From contig NC_016480.1 in NCBI RefSeq assembly GCF_000227115.2, forward strand, positions 248,001 through 312,000: a DNA stretch of 64,000 bases, read 5' to 3'. Position 1 is the stretch's first letter; every line of letters starts with the position of its first letter. Position numbers and translations under genes: made by a program. The notes under the pieces are model-generated. The model worked only from the letters and a program-made list of their open reading frames with translations. It searched no databases and was not told the origin of the DNA. Of this stretch, positions 60,909 through 64,000 are shown piece by piece. The stretch comes from Naumovozyma dairenensis CBS 421 (taxonomy: Eukaryota > Ascomycota > Saccharomycetes > Saccharomycetales > Saccharomycetaceae).

Positions 60909-63635
60909 ATGACCTTTCAACGTCCGCGAAACTATACACCAAATACAACCGATATTAACTCCATGGATCCCAAAGTACGTAGCCTTGATGATCTACCTAA
61001 TATAGACTATGAGGCGAACTCTTTCCTGAATAAAGGTTCTGACGATGAAAACAATTTGAGGAACCATATTCCTACACAATATAAAAAAACGTAGAACCAA
61101 CAAACCACACAGGCCTCATATCTATCACAACAACAACAACAACAACAACAACAACGGCTAAATTTTAACGACCCAAATTTAAATGAAAATAATAAATCCC
61201 CAGTGACCGGTCCTTTGAACTTTTCACAAGAAAATCCAAATTCCTTAACTAGATTTAATTCATCGCCAACTATCACTACCAAGGAAAACTCAGAGACTTT
61301 CGATGTTTTGACCAATTTGAAAGAAATGGTAGAGAACAGAAATGGTGCAGTATCATCTGCCTCAGAACCCACCCAACTAAATAGTGATCCGACCACTACA
61401 ATATCCTTTGATGACCTTAACATACCTAACAATGGTCAGAAAGGTGATGATAATAACATAAACGAATTCATTAATAATTTAGATAACCAAATGACTAGGG
61501 AGCCAACAGGTCCGAACGGAAAGAGCAACACCTCTAGGAGTAAGAAGATACCTATAATTTCAGATAATTCAATGACAGACTTCTTGGTAAATTTAGAATC
61601 CCCATATATCTCATCTAACCCAAGTAATAACAATTTAGAATCGACAACAAATTCAAATGATTTATCACCAAATGATTTTGCATTTCCATTAGACAGAGAC
61701 GTCGAATCTTTTTCTCCATTCATGAATTTACCCAATAGAAACATAAGTGGACGTTTCGAAGGAACTACATCAAATAATTTCCTAGATTCCAAAGTGGACA
61801 ATACCAATAAAAACACAAAGAATATGCGCAGCATTAAAAATCCATCACCCACCGAGTATTTTGATTTGTCCCAATTTGATAATTTAATAGATAATTATAT
61901 TACTCCGGATTTCGTAAAAGAAGAACCACATTTAGATACTGGCAAGAACTATGATGATGATCCTGTACATCGCAGTTGGATGTTAAAAATAAGTGAAGAT
62001 GAAGCTGATCAATTTAGTACGTTCGATTTCAATAGAAGACATAGTACGGTTATCACTAATAGGTTTCCATACCTAAATAATAATGATATGAACGGTAGAA
62101 ATTCCATATCTGGTTCTGTTGATTTCTGGAACTTACCTAATTCAAGAATAAATAGAAGTATCCCAAATGTAAATGCGAGTTTAAGACCATTTACTTCACC
62201 AACTACTTCTCCACCCTCAAATAATAATAACAATAATAATAATAATAATAATCTCAACAATAGGAGCTCGATTTCTGATGATCCTTATCAACACTCTAAA
62301 GCTGTAGATGCTAAGCTTGCACAATCGCTAAACGAATTCAATATGAATTTTGGTTCCGTAAATACCACTACTAATAGTGAAACTACTCCCTCTGCGGCAA
62401 ATATATCGGGAACTAATCACTATGATTTTACTCCACATCATCAACAACCTTCTTATTTAGAGCATTACAACCAAGTACTACAACATTCAAAACAACCGTT
62501 CCCTTCTGGAAGAAGATACAGCGTAACTAAGCAACAAAGATCATCCTTACCGACGTCTGAAAGCGTACTAAACTCTGAACTTTTCACAAGACTATACGAT
62601 AATAGTAACATGCCCTTAAATTTAAATATCCTTGATTGGAATAATAATAATAATAATAGTAATCACAACAATAACCCTTCTAATGACAATAATAATGAGA
62701 TTAATGAAAAAAACAAAGGTAACGAAGATCTTCCAACTAATACATCAAATAGAGATCCTAAAATAGAAAATGTAAGTGCAGGCATTAATTTTTCTAACGC
62801 AGATGGAAGCAAGGATCCACTTTCTCCAAATAAGAAGTTCATCAAACCATCAATGATATTTAACGAAAATTTACAAAATCTCAATCCCTCTTTACAATCT
62901 AATTTGCTGAACAAAGAGAACAATTTGGAAATTAGTAGCAATTCTTTCCAAAATAAAGAGCCAATTAACAATAATGAAAAGAACAACAACATCAATAATA
63001 ATAATAATAGTAACGGTAATAATCCATTATTATCAACAGTTAATTATAATAGTTATTTTATTTCAAATCCTCCAATAGCAAATGTCCAACCATATTTTAC
63101 AGAATCTCCTGTATCCAGTACGATTTTAAGGCCAAAAACAACTTCAGCTGCCGGAAGAAGGGCATCTAGCATTGAAACTACTCTGATTGCTAATTCACAT
63201 CAACGTCTTTCAAGAGTAGTATCACCTACAGCTCAAGGAAATCAACAAGTACAAATACAATCACAACGACCATCTTCTCAGATGCCTCCACCCAACCAGT
63301 TGCCATTTACTGATGTAGGGTTTACCTCATTACAACACTTAACAGGCGCTTTTCTTCAAGAACATGGGCAACATCAAAATCAAAATGGGCAAGGACAAGG
63401 GCAAGACCGAGGAATAAAGACAACAACTGCATATAATTATGGAGATGAAAACAAACCATTCCAATGTGATCAATGTACTAAAAGTTTTAGGCGAAGTGAG
63501 CATTTAAAGAGACATGTACGATCCGTTCATTCTAAAGAAAGACCATTCGCTTGCAATCTTTGTGAAAAGAAATTTAGCAGAAGTGATAATTTATCACAGC
63601 ATTTAAAAACTCATAAGAAGCATGGTGATCTTTAG
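60909..63635 (+). CDS. MSN2: Msn2/Msn4 stress transcription factor, frame split by an in-frame TAG
   Basis: A C2H2 factor that binds STREs (AGGGG) and drives the general stress response under PKA and TORC1 control. Two zinc fingers lie in the last 60 residues ([20 protein letters not shown] and [20 protein letters not shown]). Other Msn2 landmarks are [15 protein letters not shown] with [36 protein letters not shown] and the PKA-type RRASSIE. From the ATG at 60909 the frame is open for 61 codons, meets TAG at 61092-61094, and then stays open in the same frame to TAG at 63633-63635, starting with a nine-Gln tract. Without the internal stop it would encode 908 residues. The next in-frame ATG is 61326 (769 residues). 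Possible causes are a CAG-to-TAG change (real or sequence error), readthrough, or internal start. Synteny (YMR037C) favours MSN2 over MSN4. Confidence 0.88.
61092..61094 (+). other. In-frame TAG within MSN2
   Basis: Sits after an A7 run and before AAC-CAA. The frames before and after are the same, so a length error in the A run is not the explanation. CAG (Gln) is one change away and would fit the Gln-rich context. Confidence 0.9.
61131..61157 (+). repeat. CAA trinucleotide repeat (poly-Gln)
   Basis: Nine CAA codons coding for Gln in the MSN2 frame, 12 codons after the internal TAG. Supports that the sequence after the stop is coding. Confidence 0.9.
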
Positions 63636-64000
63636 GCGTAAGCGAAGATGCAGCATCTTCATTTATCAGATTTTTTTTCTCAGTCATTGAACTTAGGAAA
63701 TGATTTTAATAGTATTGATTATAGATATTGATAAAAAATATATAGCTTTATTTTTAGTACTTTTTGCAATCGAATCGAGTTATTTCACTATTGCAGCATT
63801 AGCTTTTTTTGACAAAAATCGTACAAAAGAGATGGAACCAAATGTAATTTTAATTTCGCAGGCTGATCTGCAACAAAGCAAAACACAGAGTAACTACCAA
63901 GACAAATATCCCTCTTTTATGTAGGATCCTACGCAAAGTTACATATGTGATCAGGAAGGTTAGGAATGATAAGGTAAAAAGATCCAAACCTGTGTCTCAT
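63636..64000. other. Downstream flank of MSN2 to window end
   Basis: No recognised gene. A 74-codon frame at 63700-63924 has a hydrophobic start but no recognisable similarity. In S. cerevisiae the next gene would be MIH1, which is not reached. Confidence 0.5.

Noticed and set aside
60970..61300. An intron that would remove the MSN2 internal TAG
   Set aside because: A GTACGT is present at 60976 but no TACTAAC-type branch sequence or clear 3' site follows, and the flanking sequence reads as coding in one frame.
63700..63924. 74-codon frame after MSN2
   Set aside because: Hydrophobic start from AT-rich sequence, no known family, no synteny support.

Overview
This is nuclear DNA from an AT-rich budding yeast (Saccharomycetaceae). 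The evidence is the gene content, a consensus yeast spliceosomal intron (GTATGT / TACTAAC / CAG) in BET1, yeast tRNA genes and Ty3-type retrotransposons. Gene order mixes what lies in S. cerevisiae on chromosomes V (YEL), IX (YIL), X (YJR) and XIII (YML/YMR). Retention from two sister tracks suggests a post-genome-duplication lineage outside Saccharomyces sensu stricto (Naumovozyma, Kazachstania and relatives are candidates). That placement is inference; all gene names come from remembered family features and synteny, not from a search.

Layout. (1) 0-15.8 kb: WOPR regulator MIT1-like, mitochondrial NAD+ carrier YIA6/YEA6-like, ER protein disulfide isomerase EPS1, SNARE BET1 (one intron), PI(4,5)P2 5-phosphatase INP51, the small coiled-coil gene YIL002W-A, a YJR056C-like gene, GAL80 with an upstream Gal4-type site, and HIT1. 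(2) 16.2-29.4 kb: an insertion zone between HIT1 and KCH1 holding two Ty3/gypsy elements on the minus strand. Element 1 (about 16.37-21.64 kb) has its left LTR partly hidden in a 337-base N gap; element 2 is 23.54-29.40 kb. Between them lie scrambled LTR-like relics and a 20-base gap. Element 2 ends 17 bp upstream of a tRNA-Arg(CCU) gene, the classic Ty3 target position. (3) 29.6-48.6 kb: KCH1, BFA1, RAD7, tRNA-Gly(GCC), OSM1, GLY1, ISY1, UTR1, CYC1, ANP1 and eIF5A (HYP2/ANB1). (4) 49.4-63.6 kb: IOC4, MCM1, ARG80, ARA2, YET2/YET1, SUB1, CCS1 and MSN2, collinear with YMR044W-YMR037C but inverted.

Functional links are those of ordinary eukaryotic gene neighbourhoods, not operons. Notable themes are the tandem MADS-box pair MCM1-ARG80, CYC1 with a perfect Hap1-type site upstream, and the Gal4-type site upstream of GAL80.

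No clearly new biological system is visible. The points most worth checking are an in-frame TAG that splits the MSN2 reading frame; an open, protein-like frame after the MIT1 stop; an inverted internal duplication in element 2; identical LTRs flanking a frame-broken element 1 whose breaks look like homopolymer errors; conserved GCG-AGC sites at both gag/pol junctions; and the loss of CFD1 together with inversion of INP51/YIL002W-A relative to S. cerevisiae.
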